NCBI GenBank assembly: GCA_032207245.1
Contig: CM063502.1
Location: forward strand, 141,625,495-141,689,494
Source: Pardosa pseudoannulata
Lineage: Eukaryota > Arthropoda > Arachnida > Araneae > Lycosidae
Direction: 5' to 3'
Length of the DNA: 64,000 nucleotides
Notes under the pieces: generated by a model
Databases searched by the model: none
What the model was told of the DNA's origin: nothing
Seen by the model: the letters and a program-made list of their open reading frames with translations, nothing else
Shown: one piece after another, positions 25,306 to 37,020 of the stretch
Position numbering within the stretch: position 1 is the stretch's first letter
Layout: the number at the start of each line of letters is the position of its first letter
Made by a program: the position numbers and the translations under genes

Positions 25306-25348
25306 TTAATCTTTACACCAGAACGTCTGACGGAGTCATTTCGACACC
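25306..25348 (+). mobile_element. Solitary piggyBac-like end
   Basis: TTAA, a spacer of about 22 bp, then GGAGT-CATTTCG-ACACC, an imperfect form of the palindrome seen at 21279-21295. No partner end was located. Confidence 0.3.
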
Positions 25349-25852
25349 AGGCAATGCTTGTTTTGTGAATTACACACACACACACGTACATAGCATAAAC
25401 AAAAAAAGAAAATTACAAATTTCCTTTAATAAGTCAATAAAAATCCAGTAAAAACAAGCATACTTACAATATTAGAAGTTGTAGAATTATACAGAATTGT
25501 GACAAGCAGGTACGCAGCGCAATCTTTCCTGAAAACAGATATTTCTGCAAAATGATGTTTTAGTCTTCCTAGAAATAAAGAATTACGTTTTGTAAAAGAT
25601 TTTTATACAAACATTTTCCTACACAAGAATTTTATAAATTCGAGCCAAAGTTCAGTCCCGAACAGATGTCCAGTTTGTCCGGCAGTAGACCCGCTCTTGC
25701 TTTCACAAACACCTATCTATATACCTACAATCAAAGCGTAGTATAACATGAATGTAAGGATAATGTCTATAATGTCTTCTTTTGGTACCACGGAATTTAT
25801 TATTCTTCAATGCATTCCTCATTTACTTAACGCAAAACCATCAAGAAGTTAG

Positions 25853-26023
25853 GCCAAACGCTGGCCGATTGGTTAGGGAGCTGATCGTCGGTACCGGAGT
25901 TCATGGGTTCGAATCCCACTATGGCATGGATGTTCGTAGCATTTCGGAATCGGCATTAAGCAGTACGTCCCGGTCTTATTAGCCCTCCTGTGCAAAACAG
26001 TAGACCGTAGCGAACCAAACCAA
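25853..26023 (+). mobile_element. SINE-A copy with target duplication
   Basis: Plus strand: A-box region TGGCCGATTGGTTAGGG, then the B-box within GGGTTCGAATCCCAC, body and CCAAACCAAA tail. The 13-bp repeat ATCAAGAAGTTAG occurs at 25840-25852 and 26024-26036. Its head is almost identical to that of the copy at 39808, so both come from the same subfamily. Confidence 0.93.
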
Positions 26024-26036
26024 ATCAAGAAGTTAG

Positions 26037-26963
26037 TAATTGTCTTTCAAATATTTACATTTTAAATTATGCCTGAATATAGATGTCTAAATACAATCCA
26101 AGATATAGGCATACTACGTGCATAAACATTAGATTAACAAATGATCAAGCTGTATAACCATAACTTATCTTTAACAATATTTTCTAAAGCCCCTACAGTA
26201 TTGTTATAGACAGGTTTTAAAATACGTACAGAGCTTTGCATTATTAATACCGCCCGTTTAGTACAATAAAAAGTGTTACCTACGCATTACACTTTGTCAC
26301 AGCCCAACTAAGACCACGCCCAATTAATATTGGTTCGGTTTACTACTATCTTTATACTAATGTAATGAAACAGATTACGTAAATAGTAACATTTAATTTG
26401 CCATTCACTAGACATATTGGCAGAAATGACATCTGCTAACTATTCCAAAACGTTTAGATGAGTGATTCCCTTGTTCTAAAGAGATACTGTCATTTTCTTC
26501 TCAAGGGTTTTAAAAAAATGCTTTTTAAATCCCCTTGATGCCTATAGAGTTGAAAATGTCAACAAATATTTTGTAGAATTTTTGTGTTTTCACGGAAGTA
26601 TTAACTTTTTTAGGGAGGGTAGATTGATGTAACCCTTTAAACTATCCCTTCAATTATCAAGTATCTGATATTTATATTTTTATTATTTGGATCGACATTA
26701 AATCAATTTTTTAGACTAGCACAAAATCTAATTTTTCAGAAGGTACATAACTACTCTCATACCTACTATTAAATTTTCTTTATAAAAATGTATGTTTCTT
26801 ATCTGTCAGTACTGTTTTTTAGGTATGATAGCATACAAATCTCTTATCACGAAATACTTCTTTTTTGTCATTCCATCGTCTGACTTTCAAAACTAAAAAT
26901 CATTGCTAATGGGGACAGGCTGCTATATTCAAAGTTATTTAAATCTCTCTCTCTCCCGCACAC
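26037..26963. other. AT-rich spacer
   Basis: No gene, no repeat ends recognised. Confidence 0.5.
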
Positions 26964-27096
<133 letters not shown>

Positions 27097-27334
27097 ATCC
27101 AATAATTATAAAACTGCTGGACAAGGAGAAAGCTAAACAGTTAGCAGTAATAAAAATGCAGTCGGCTGACATTGAAGAGAACGAAACAATTCTAATTAAA
27201 ATTTTATTTTAGAGCTTCTAAAACGGACATCTTTACTAGTCAACGACAGTCAAGAGAAAGGTACAAAAATCACTCTGCTCGAACAGAGGTGCACCCAAGA
27301 GCGAAGACAGAGAGAATTTTCCCACTTACTCAGC

Positions 27335-27590
27335 GAATTTAAGTGTAAGATCAGGAAAGAACGCTGAGACATTTTCCGGCGACAGCTGGGAAACGTGTTG
27401 AATAGACAGAAATTTTATATCTATAGGATAGAAAGCTTTGGGAAATGGATCGAAAGAATTTTTAGTCAAGAAAGCTCCTTCGATTAAGACATTTAGAGGC
27501 TGGAAAATTTTTTTTAAGGAATTAGAATGGGAGAAAGGAGGTTTTTAAGGAAATATTAAAGTTAAATAATTTTGATATATTACACACACA
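27335..27590 (+). repeat. Dispersed repeat R2, copy 1
   Basis: Aligns with 53010-53215 through CAGCTGRGAAA, RACAGAAAWTT, ATTTWGAGGCTGGRAAA, GGAATWAGAATGGGARA and TTTGRATATATT blocks. No coding frame. Both copies lie just outside a (TA)n tract region. Confidence 0.6.
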
Positions 27591-27918
27591 CACACAGTAT
27601 TGTCAAATTTTCTGCACTACGTTTGAAAAGCTACTTGTTTCAAATAACGTAAAGTGGATCGAGGAATTGTGACTTATGTGATGCAAAGTTCAACTTCAAC
27701 CAGACGTAACAAATAAGCTATCAGTGTTACGTTTTCTTTCGTTCCTTTGCTTACCTTAAACTATATTTTTGTGTCTAATCGTTGATTTTATTGATATCTT
27801 AAAAATTATTAGATTCATAGAAAAGCTGTTTCAAATTCGATATGTGCATTTACCTCAAAAGAACGAGTGCATATTTATCTATTTTTCAATGTGAAATTTA
27901 TGAAAAGTAAAAGTGATC

Positions 27919-28667
27919 TTAACACATTGTGTGCGAGTACCTCTCGCAGCGGAATTTTACCGGGAGCGGGCGTTTTGCGAGTAAATTTAGTTATTCAGTT
28001 AAATCTCAATAAATCGAAAATTATTTAATTTTTTAACCAACTTTTCGTATTTTATATTGAAATATATAAACAAATATAAAAATAGAAATATATAAATAAC
28101 AACCATAAGATTTTTGTAAACAAAAAATATATTTTTAGTGGATAAATTTATAATAGTATCGTAAATATGAAAAATCAAATAGAAATAGTAGTATATTGTT
28201 TTAATTTTTTTGAATTATGTTATATATAAACATTTTTACATTATAAAAAAATGAAAAGAGCAGTCATAAAACTAATAATGTTTTACAGTGTGATAACGTT
28301 CAAAACATTTTCCTCTATGAAGAGGTACACGGCAAAACTTGCATATGTAATATGTTTCACTCGGCACTTTTTTCACAGCACACACATGACATTGTCTTTG
28401 CGGCTTTTTCTTATTAAGTAGTAACAATTAAGTAGTACTTCCCAGTAGTAACAATTTTCTCCAAAATATGTTAAATTATTAGTCTAAATTTTTCCAGAAT
28501 CTATGTAGTAGACAAGAATATTCGACTTCGTTTTCCAGTATATACCGTTATTTTTGAACCCACAAACAAACCATGTTGTTACACTAACCCGTACTAGTAC
28601 GTGACCAGCGCTCAAGTATCAATCGTCAGAAAATGTATTAGTACGTGTCCTGTATACAATGTGTTAA
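27919..28667 (-). mobile_element. piggyBac deletion derivative, 749 bp
   Basis: Ends are TTAACACATTGT on both sides, in inverse orientation. Near the left end the palindrome TGCGAG-TACCT-CTCGCA occurs at 27932-27948. On the right end GTACTAGTAC-type palindromes (about 28590-28605) and a second GTAC-rich motif occur. The surviving coding part (28272-28421) reads on the minus strand, so the coding 3' side is at low coordinates. This family differs in end sequence from the ones at 4897 and 50801. Confidence 0.82.
28272..28421 (-). pseudogene. piggyBac transposase C-terminal CRD remnant
   Basis: On the minus strand a 49-residue frame ends in TAG. It reads KPQRQCHVCAVKK, then YYICKFCRVPL, then GKCFERYHTVKHY. 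The C-x2-C, C-x2-C and C-F-x3-H layout with the closing CFERYHT is the signature of the piggyBac C-terminal cysteine-rich domain. The catalytic core is absent through internal deletion. The cysteines look intact, so the domain could fold if expressed, but no start codon or promoter is evident. Confidence 0.85.
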
Positions 28668-29608
28668 CACGGAAATGATCATCGACTGCTTAACTCAGCG
28701 TTAACATATGTGACAACTTTCCAGTCGAAAATGTCCCGAGCGTTTACATTTCAACATTGTAATAAAAGACGAAAAAGAAGATACTTTTTCTAACCCCAAT
28801 TGTTTCGAAACTAGTTTCTTACTTCTAATGTAGGAGGGTCCTGGTTGTTATTTAAATTGTTATATGATAATTAAAGGATATCTAGAAGCTACTGAAAATT
28901 TTGTGATTATCCCAACTTACATTTGCACTCCTTTGTTCTTTCCTCAGAAAAAAAGCTGACTAAATTAACCCCCAAATTCTTGTTTAAACTAAGACTTTTC
29001 TTCACCCAGTACTGAAATATATGCATAAAAGTTCATATAATAATTTTTTAATAATTAAAACTTTTACGTCTTGTTACTGAAAGGCAAAATAATTACATTT
29101 TTTTGCTAAAGCCTTAAAGAGGAAATTCTTTGCCTAAATCAAAACCATAGCTCTGCTATGATATATTAAGCCAGGTCAAAATTACTTTGAAAGTTAGAAA
29201 TTTGACTTGTAATATATACTTCCTAATTTTCAAAGAAAATGTTCTGTCTAAGTCAAGATCAAATAGGAACAACCATTCTTTAAGCTCTGCATATGTTGAT
29301 AAACGATTCGAAATATTAAGTCATGGATGAGGTATGACAATTATCCATTTTTAACTTGTATAAATGAAAAGACTTGATGACACTTCCTTACGAGAAGAAC
29401 CAAAATATAAAAATTAAAATACAATTTACTTAACTTTATAACTCATATATTTTGAAAAGTAACTTATTTTTCTTTTGAGGCTCTAATATAAAGCTGTTTG
29501 TTTGCAACAGTCTATTTATAAATTATTTTGTGAAAAGAGCATATATATCTTTTTTAAAAAGTAGTTTTCTATTTTTATAAAGTTCATGAGTTTTATCCGA
29601 TTTTTTTT
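28668..29608. other. AT-rich spacer
   Basis: No gene or repeat recognised. Confidence 0.5.

Positions 29609-29691
<83 letters not shown>
29609..29691. repeat. (TA)n(TG)n microsatellite
   Basis: About 20 TA units then about 20 TG units. Confidence 0.97.
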
Positions 29692-29935
29692 AGGTCTAAA
29701 AAGAGGAGATTTTGAAAAATTAAGCGAATTGGAAGTGATTTTAAAAGGTAAGAGACAGTTGGCGCTAAGACATAGAGCTGTCAGCAAACTCCACGCTTAT
29801 CTCCGCCACGAATAAATGAAAATGGAGTAAATGGCGCCTTAAAAAGAAAACTATACTTTGAAATAAAGAGATGATTTACCAAGAAAGACTGCTTCTTTCA
29901 TTCGCCTACCACTGGATACGACATATATATGTCTT
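29692..29935 (+). repeat. Dispersed repeat R1, copy 1 (uninterrupted)
   Basis: Aligns with the two flanks of the piggyBac insertion at 50801-51650: CAGRTCTAARAAG, TTGGAARTK, GAGCTGTCARCAA, GAAAATGG.G, AAGAAAGACTG/AAGAAGACTG, CATTCGCCT and TGGATMACGACAT. Here the region matching the insertion point reads GTGATTTTAAAAGG, that is, an empty TTAA. A (TA) run lies on both sides, as for the other copy. Confidence 0.7.
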
Positions 29936-30909
29936 GTTAGTAAAAACAAAGATAAACTGTGATATGAGTAAACATACCTCACACGAGGTAATATATTTTT
30001 TTCCAAATTCTTCCACTATTTTCAGTTTAAAATTAAGTATTATATTTGATTTCCAGTGGTAACTTGATGTCATGTAAATTAAGTAAGTATTATTAACATC
30101 TATATCAAAATATATCTCCATTTTAAATATATTCACACAAAAGAATAAAAAGTCAGCGACTGTTCATAGGTTTTTTTAATTCCCTCTTTTATTTGTTAAT
30201 ACTATTCTACATATGTAAAAATATTTCTTATGAAACATACCATTATATTAATATTAGTAAAACACTGAACACTTTCTACTTTTATTCATTTAAATTTTGT
30301 CCTCATTTAGTTATATACCAAAAACTAGACTAACATGTTGAAGCTCTCATATAACATAGAATCTGACTCCAGAAATTCACCGTGGAGTGCCACAGACAGA
30401 AAGATGATATGCAATAAATTATGAAAATTGAGCGGACCTTTTCTTGAGACAAAGAACTACTGGGGTGGGGTAAGGGGTAGAGAAAGCCTGTGGCCTATCA
30501 AGATGGCCAAGACTCCGGCAATGCTGCAATGACGAAGCATTTATGGCCGAAGCTGTCTCTTTCTAAGAACACAAACTGTCTGTCTTCATGCACAGCTATG
30601 CAGATGGCACACCCACATACGTGAGCCATTTTCTGTCCACGGAATGGTATTTTAGAAATCCAGAATTTTGGGGTGAGGGAACTGATCTCATAAATCCCCT
30701 CTTACCTACAGGCTTGCTGTTACCTGCTCATGAGACTCAATGAAATGCAGATATGTCTGGTTTGATAGCCATAGAGCACGTGAAAACTTCATATAAATTT
30801 GTTCAGCAATTTAATTGTTAATGACGTATCTGTTTATACATGACTGAAAAGAATAGAAGCTTTTGCTGATAATTTGCTAACAGGAATTCCCGTTCAACTC
30901 GTGTACCAT
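29936..30909. other. Spacer, nothing recognised
   Basis: A less AT-rich patch at 30350-30750 has no open frame with coding features and matches nothing else in the window. Confidence 0.5.
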
Positions 30910-31072
30910 GAAAGTGCCTGGATAGTAGCCAAATGGATCGAACGCTGACTTTTGCAGCAGATATCAGGTTTTCAAACCCTGCTGTTGGCATAGATATTCG
31001 GAACCATTTGAAATGTGATTTAAGCACTAGCTATAAATTTTAATTAGCCTTCGTGCTGCAAAATTTCGACCA
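30910..31072 (+). mobile_element. Degenerate SINE-A copy
   Basis: TTTTCAAACCCTGCTGTTGGCATAG, GAACCATTTGAAAT, TTTAAGCACTAG and ATTAGCCTTCGTGCTGCAAAA follow the order of the SINE-A body in plus orientation. The head is decayed. Confidence 0.65.
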
Positions 31073-32111
31073 AAGTGCTTTAAACCAACTACAGATTTCT
31101 AGTGCATCCAGGTAAACGGCTATCCTCAATTTTTCCAAAGAAAAAGAGGGAATTACTTCTATCTAATAGATAAAAAGTTTAAATGGTATACTATAAGTTT
31201 CAAATAACATGACAGGAATAGGAAAGTCATGTGGATGATTTTAATATATCATAAATGAAAATAATTAATTTTTATACCCACAAAAATATGTTAGTTCTCA
31301 TGTCTGTAATGATTATAATTCTCTGAGCTGCAAATATTTCTTAAATCATTAGCTGTAACTGTTCTAAAGATTTAAAACATTTCTTTCTTATAAAAAAAGG
31401 ACTATCTTTGTAAATGTCTAGATAAAACTAACAAGAAAAAAAATAAGTCACTGACATTACGGAAGGACCAACAGTTTAAACCCACAAATTAGTTTCCAAT
31501 TTATATTTTAACTCCAAATCTTTATTTTAAGATGCTGCTAATCTTATTTTTGTCTAAGACTTCCCACTTATTTTCAAGAAAAAAGGAACTTAGATAAAAC
31601 GCAAAAGAACATTATTGAATTTCCTTAACTTTTTCGCATGAAAGTAAAATTTCATTTTAAATTCATAAAAGATAAATAGGAAAATATCAGTTTTAAATTT
31701 ATATAATTTGAAACAATCTTTATGCGTTGGATTTTACTTTTGTTTAGAAATGTTTGAGATAGCATCAGGTATTTCCTTTAAATTGAGATATGATTAGATT
31801 TTCTCTGTAATTGATTTGTTTAGCGACAGTAAGGCGTGGGTGTTATATATAATTCAGAGTTTAAAAACAAAACTTATTCATTATATTGAAAATACTTTGG
31901 CTTCACACGTTAAGTGTTTTCTCAAGACAATTGCATTGTGTATACATAAATATGCTACTGTAAGTATATTTTATTATCATTTTACCTCAATAATTTTTAT
32001 ACCAATTATAAAATAAAGCTGAAGCTCTTCCAGAGTTCTTTTATGGATCTAACAAGAACAAAAATTGTTTAGTTGTTTATATAAACAATAGGACATTGTG
32101 TATTCATACAC
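31073..32111. other. AT-rich spacer
   Basis: No gene recognised. The frame at 31816-32016 starts on a non-ATG codon and has no coding features. Confidence 0.5.
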
Positions 32112-32326
32112 TTAACCCTAGAAAGCTAAACTTGCGTCTCGGGAGTGTTTTGTAATTTAAAGAATAAACTGTTAAGAGCTGAAAAAACTTCAATGCAAAA
32201 TAAATAATTTTTCAAAATAAAATATATATGTTTTTTACCTTTTTTCGCTTAAAATAAATTTTTGAAAAGTCTTCTAGCATACGCAACGGTAGTAATAACG
32301 CTTGACTAAAACAGGACTAGGGTTAA
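32112..32326 (+). mobile_element. 215-bp piggyBac MITE with T. ni-type ends
   Basis: The left end is TTAACCCTAGAAAGCTA, then TGCGT at 32133, 17 bp inside the TTAA. This closely resembles the known T. ni piggyBac end (CCCTAGAAAGATA, then TGCGT). The right end is the inverse TTAACCCTAG, with a TGCGT motif further in. No coding sequence. The right end is the start of the tandem array that follows. Confidence 0.75.
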
Positions 32327-32717
32327 GATCCTTAGGTATAAAGTCCTTAATGTTAATACTCGTTGTTTAAATCCTAGTTATTTCAAAGAAGTGGATATGG
32401 AAAGAAGTGGTATATGTTCTAGCATTTGCAACAGTAGTAATAACGCTTGACTAAAACAGGTTACTAAAACAGGACTAAGGTTAAGATCCTTAGGTATAGA
32501 GTCCTTAATGCTAATTCTCGTTGTTTATATCCTAGTCATGGCAAAGAAGTGGATATGCAAAGAAGTGGTATATGTTCTAGCCTATGCAACAGTAGTAATA
32601 GCGCTTGACTAAAACAGGTTACTAAAACAGGACTAGGGTTAAGATCCTTAGGTATAGAGTCCTTAATGCTAAAGATCTTTGTTTAGATCCTAGTTATGGC
32701 AAAGAAGTTGATTCAGC
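32259..32717. repeat. 158-bp tandem array containing a piggyBac end
   Basis: The phrase AGGACTARGGTTAAGATCC starts at 32313, 32471 and 32629, exactly 158 bp apart. Each unit contains the right tip of the MITE (AGTAATAACGCTTGACTAAAACAG up to the TTAA, about 55 bp) plus about 100 bp of flanking DNA. Units are nearly identical, so amplification followed the MITE insertion and is recent. Confidence 0.9.
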
Positions 32718-33263
32718 TGTAAAATAAAAGATTTATGTTCCAATGCATTTCACTACATTTTAAGCAAAGTTAAATACCATATAAAAAAAGTTAGGAATTA
32801 ATGTTTATTCTCTAAAAATAAACCACAAAAATCCTCACGTATATTATAAAGTCTGAGTTATAAAATATTAAATTGTAGTATAATAGTAAACTTGATTTGC
32901 GCTTGCCAGTGCCATACAAAGTGTTGTAGCACTGTAAAGGCTTCTTCACACTATGGACATCATCGGCACGACGGTCCCATGTTGACTCCACACACTGGGA
33001 CTTTAGGTCGGCCTGTCTTGATGGACGCTATTTTTTTTAATTCTTCTCTGTCAACATGGAGGTTGAAAAAGTCACAGCTACAGCTTTGTGTTAAGATTGG
33101 TCTTTTAATTGTTATTTAGATTTAAATGACTGACGATTGTTTAAGAAAGAATTTCAATATCATTTAAAGTGACATTAATAAAACGTAAGTATTTGCAAAA
33201 GCTTGAATTGTAAAGACATTCTATTTTACTATTACAACATTATAGATATATTTTAAATGATTA
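32718..33263. other. Spacer with an unassigned mid-GC patch
   Basis: 32892-33110 is less AT-rich and has a 75-codon frame starting on a non-ATG codon (for example DGPMLTPHTGTLGRPVLMD). No family was recognised and no splice sites are convincing. Confidence 0.4.
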
Positions 33264-34188
33264 TCCCCTATATAACAATACTGCTTTATTTATAAATTGA
33301 AATACAGATCAGTATAAAAATTTTATTTTACCTTATAAAGTAATCACTTGAAAATTTGTTAAAATAAATAAGCTTTGGCCAGTATTTCAAAAATATCATG
33401 TTAATAACGAATAAAATCCTGAATTAATCAATAAAAACAAAATTTCATAAAGTATACTATTACATTATACTAAACTACAAAATTACTTCCACTAATTTTA
33501 TTATACCAACATCTTTAATTAATATAAAGAATTAATTTAATATCCGTCCTTTAATTAATATCCGTCTGTCCTCGAATTTAGGAAGGATCTGGAATGGATA
33601 GGGGCATTCCTATTGGATTCTTGATGAGTTAGGTTAGCAAAATTCGAAGCGAGTAAAGTTCATTTTCTCCTAAACTGTAGATCCGATTTTAAAATAAATT
33701 GGTATAAATATGCTTCATAGCACAGCTAAAAATACTGTCATCTTTAAAACATTCGAAATCCAGCCCTTCCCCCTTTTTTGAGCGTTTAATATTATTATAT
33801 CAAGTCCCATATTAAGAGCAGGCGATTAAATTTTTCAATTTATCACATAAGTCGGTAAAAAATAACATTTTTATAGCATTATGACGTCATTCCTTTAACC
33901 ATCTCATTTAATCATTTTTTATTTTAAATTATTTAAATATCATCTGCATTATTTTCATACGTTTCATCGCTTAACTTAGGTATTAAGTAAATATTTTTTT
34001 TTATATTTGGTTAAATAATAGATTAGGTACATACGTGATAATTTCATATTTAATCATCGATTATTTTTTGTTGCAAGATAATTGTCAGCCAAAAAACAAA
34101 CCATTTTTTACCTGCCTCATAGTGTACTTTACAATTCTGGAAAATTAAAAATTTTACTGATCCCGTCATATGACGGGCTATATGCTAG
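33264..34188 (+). mobile_element. Helitron copy C, split by an insertion
   Basis: The first 17 bases TCCCCTATATAACAATA match the Helitron 5' end. The family sequence then resumes only near 33558 (TCTGTCCTCGAATTTA) and continues to a perfect hairpin CCCGTCATATGACGGG (34162-34177) and CTAG at 34185-34188, followed by T. The gap 33282-33540 is filled by one arm of the inverted repeat pair, so that repeat probably landed in the Helitron. Confidence 0.8.
33282..33540 (+). repeat. Inverted repeat pair, left arm
   Basis: The arm begins at CTGCTTTATTTATAAATTGA and runs to AACATCTTTAATTAATA. Its inverse occupies 34548-34820 with small indels, at clearly over three quarters identity by eye. The repeat has no coding sequence and is probably a non-autonomous element present twice in opposite orientation. 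Confidence 0.8.
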
Positions 34189-34547
34189 TTTGTAAATAGT
34201 GTTTTGAACTATGCAGTATTACAAAATATAACTCACAGCTGCAAAAATATAAAACCATCCACAAGTGTTTACCTTCCTATGCTACTGCCAAACAAAGTAA
34301 TAAGAGTGATTTTAACATTTTTAATCGTATTTCTGAAAAAAAATAATATTTTTACACAATATATAATTTTTCAAGAAATTGAAAATTTTGAAGTTTTGGA
34401 GGTCTTTTGACTTTTTTCACGCAATCATAAAAAACAACAATGTATAAATTAGTGGCTATATATATATATGATCATAATAAATTGTTATGTACATACTTAT
34501 GTCTGGAATTTTATATTAATTTTTTTAGAACTTCCACTGCTAAGAAT

Positions 34548-34820
34548 GCTAAATTTGTTCTTCTTGATATTAATTAAAGATGTTGGTATAATAAAATTAG
34601 GGGAAGTAATTTTGTAATTTAGCATAATGTAATGGTATACTTTATGGCATTTTGTTTTTATTAGTTAATTCAGAGTTTTTTCGTTGAACATGATATTTTG
34701 AAATACTGGTCATAACCAAAGCTCATTTACTTTAAGAAATTTTGAAGAGATTACTTTATAAGGTATATCAGTATAAAATAAAATTTTTACACTAATCTAC
34801 ATTTCAATTTATAAATATAA
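34548..34820 (-). repeat. Inverted repeat pair, right arm
   Basis: Inverse copy of 33282-33540. It lies 360 bp beyond the 3' end of Helitron copy C. It retains a short ATACTGATATACC-like segment lacking in the left arm. Confidence 0.8.
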
Positions 34821-35464
34821 GCAGTAATTTAATAGATAACAGCCATGAAAAAATGAGCAATAACTAATGGTCATCCAATGATGGCGTAATGTGAGGATAT
34901 GTCATCTACCTACTGCGTCATTCAGTTGCGCATGCTGGCCGTTGGTGATGGTTAGTGAAAAATCCCTTCCTACGCCACCATACACCATTACCATTTTTTC
35001 TACCACTAAAAGTCATCCCTCCTACACAGGGGAGATGGCTTGCAGTAACGCAGTAACCCATCATTGGCCATAATGTAAAGGAGCCGTAAGAATATTAAAA
35101 TTTTAAAGTATCATTAATATATGTGTGTTCTTTTTCATATAGTCTCAGTTTTTATGGGACAAATTGATGATTCTTTTAGTTTAATTTTTAAATTTAATCC
35201 AACATCAATTCCAAAAAAAGAAATGCTAAAGTTGATTTACGAGTGGTTCGAAAATTAAACAACTTTCTACTGGTTTTCAAATCTTGAAATTGTACTACTA
35301 GTACAATTCCAAGATTTAATGTAAATTTTAAAGAAACCTTTAACAAGAATGCATTATCGTTGGTCACACTAAAACAATTCATGGTCTCAATCAAACTGGA
35401 TTAATTATAAGTTTTTAATGCAAAGACCAACATAGCAAACTCCAATAATGCCAAACATTCCGCC
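34821..35464. other. Spacer with a possible small MITE
   Basis: CCAATGATGG at about 34874 and CCATCATTGG at about 35053 sit near the ends of a less AT-rich patch. This could be a 200-bp element, but the inverted match is short. No gene recognised. Confidence 0.3.
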
Positions 35465-35683
35465 CTTTTCTCAAGCATAAAAATAAGCTACAATTTTTTT
35501 CCCATCTACAAAACCCCTACTCATTTATTTTCTAGGTTTAAGTAATCAAAATGTATTTTTGCGGGTTGTGTTTATTTATATATTTATTATTTTTAAGTTC
35601 TAGTTTAAGCGATTTTGTCGCTTCTAAATTTTGCCGTCGTAGGCAGTCGCATAAACCGCCTGCTGCTTCGAGCCAGCCCTGGA
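35465..35683 (+). repeat. Dispersed repeat, hAT-like family, copy 2
   Basis: Homologous to 23925-24105 (see there) and ends in CTTCGAGCCAGCCCTGG. A terminal CCAGGGCTGG-type repeat suggests a hAT-type non-autonomous element. The left boundary is uncertain. Confidence 0.45.
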
Positions 35684-35864
35684 TGGAGATATTTTTATTC
35701 GGAAAGTACTCCCCGTTTTAAAAAGTACTTTTAAATTGTAAAATTGAAGTACTGTACTTTTAACTTACCTTACTTATTTATCCACTTGCTTCGAAAAGAT
35801 GCTTTTTTATCAAAATCGCCAACGACGTACTGTACACGTAGGCAGACAGTAATCACAGAAATAA

Positions 35865-35905
35865 AAATGACGTGCGTGGCACGTCAATCCAGCGCAAATG
35901 GTTAA
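35865..35905 (-). mobile_element. Possible piggyBac-like end
   Basis: Read on the minus strand: TTAACCATTTGCGCTGGATT, then GACGTGCCACGCACGTC, a palindrome with GACGTG arms. The layout of TTAA plus internal palindrome fits piggyBac ends, but its partner was not found. It lies 150 bp from the CRD remnant at 36054. Confidence 0.35.
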
Positions 35906-36053
35906 TTCTTAATCTTTATTCTATAAAACAACGGATGATGCAAAAGAAACAAATATCCGTTTTTAAAGTTTCGACTATATGTAGAAAAGCTAATTTTACA
36001 ATGTGAATATATTGCAAAAAACACGGAAGAATGACTGTTGTTAGCACATTGGA

Positions 36054-36257
36054 TTGTTTACATGCGATATAATGCGGTCAGTTTCCGAAGAATATTCCAA
36101 CTACCAAGAAACGCCAAGAAACAATAATCCACAAAGGTGTAGAATGTTTATCAAACTGAATAAATGCAGTGAAATTATATGGAAATGTAAAAAATGTTTT
36201 GTGTCAAAATATATTCCAGACTGTTTGGAAGAATACCAGACACTGCAGTATCATTAA
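36054..36257 (+). pseudogene. piggyBac transposase C-terminal CRD remnant
   Basis: The plus-strand frame ending in TAA contains NNNPQRCRMFIKLNKC, then IIWKCKKCFVSKYIPDCLEEY. The R-C-R start, W-K-C-x2-C centre and I-P-D-C-L-E-E-Y close match the piggyBac C-terminal cysteine-rich domain. At least one expected cysteine (second of the first pair) is replaced. The catalytic core is missing, and the left boundary and TTAA ends could not be set. Confidence 0.72.
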
Positions 36258-36702
36258 TAAACAAATGTAGCATTTATAGTTGTTTTATTTTATCACAAAT
36301 CTATACACCGTAATAGTATCTTCAAAAGACTATCGGAAGTCGTAGGTCGAAAATTCATCAGTTTAGAAGATATAAATCTTTAAACGCATCAAACATTTTA
36401 AGCCTCTAAGTTAGTTGGAGTCGACTGCTTTGGTACACGCGTCTATGAATTTCTTGGCCACACAAGGGGTAAAATTGCATTTTCAGATTGTACGTACCAA
36501 CAATTGAAAATCATTAAAAAAATTAATTCTTTATTACAACTTCTCATAATATACAGCAATATACGAGATAATTTAAAAACCTCTTCGATTTTTAGTGTTG
36601 ATTCTAATTTTAGATCATTGGAAATCAATTCTAAACTTACACAAGAAATGTTTAAAATGTTGTTTTATAATATTTTTATAACTGTTTTGAATCGCCTTTA
36701 AG

Positions 36703-36775
36703 AAGTAAGTCTAGATCTCATTAGCCCTCTAGTAGCAAAAATATAGGCCGTAACGCTCCAAAGCAATTCAAAAGC
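36703..36775 (+). mobile_element. SINE-A tail fragment
   Basis: ATCTCATTAGCCCTC, AAATATAGGCCGTAACGCTCCAAAG matches the 3' part of SINE-A in plus orientation. The tRNA head is absent. Confidence 0.7.
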
Positions 36776-36837
36776 CAAAAGTTGAAAGTAAACTATAATT
36801 TTGCTATAACGTGCGTATTTAAAATTTGGTTTTTCTA

Positions 36838-37020
36838 GGTCAAAACGTACTCGAGTTATCGTGTACACATACAGACGCACACATTCAGGCAAATTTCCAA
36901 AATTGGTATTTTAGGACGCAGGAATGTCCAAAACGAGAACATCAACCAAAATTTCGAGGTCGAATTTTTGGACGATTACAATACTCTCCCATCAACAGAA
37001 ACGAGAAAGTAAAAAAGGTA
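36838..37020 (+). repeat. Dispersed repeat resembling a retroelement 3' region
   Basis: TATCGTGTACACATACAGAC, then TTCCAAAATTGGTATTTTAGGAC, GTCCAAAACG, AATTTCGAGGTCGAATTTTT and GACGATTACAATACT, ending in GAGAAAGTAAAA. This order resembles a repeat common in arthropod genomes that I associate with a non-LTR retrotransposon 3' region. That association is from memory and not checked. Confidence 0.4.

Noticed and set aside
32892..33119. 75-codon frame as a gene
   Set aside because: Non-ATG start and no recognisable domain; kept only as an unassigned patch.
33282..34820. LTR retrotransposon with flanking LTRs
   Set aside because: The two arms are inverted, not direct, and no gag/pol or primer-binding site lies between them.
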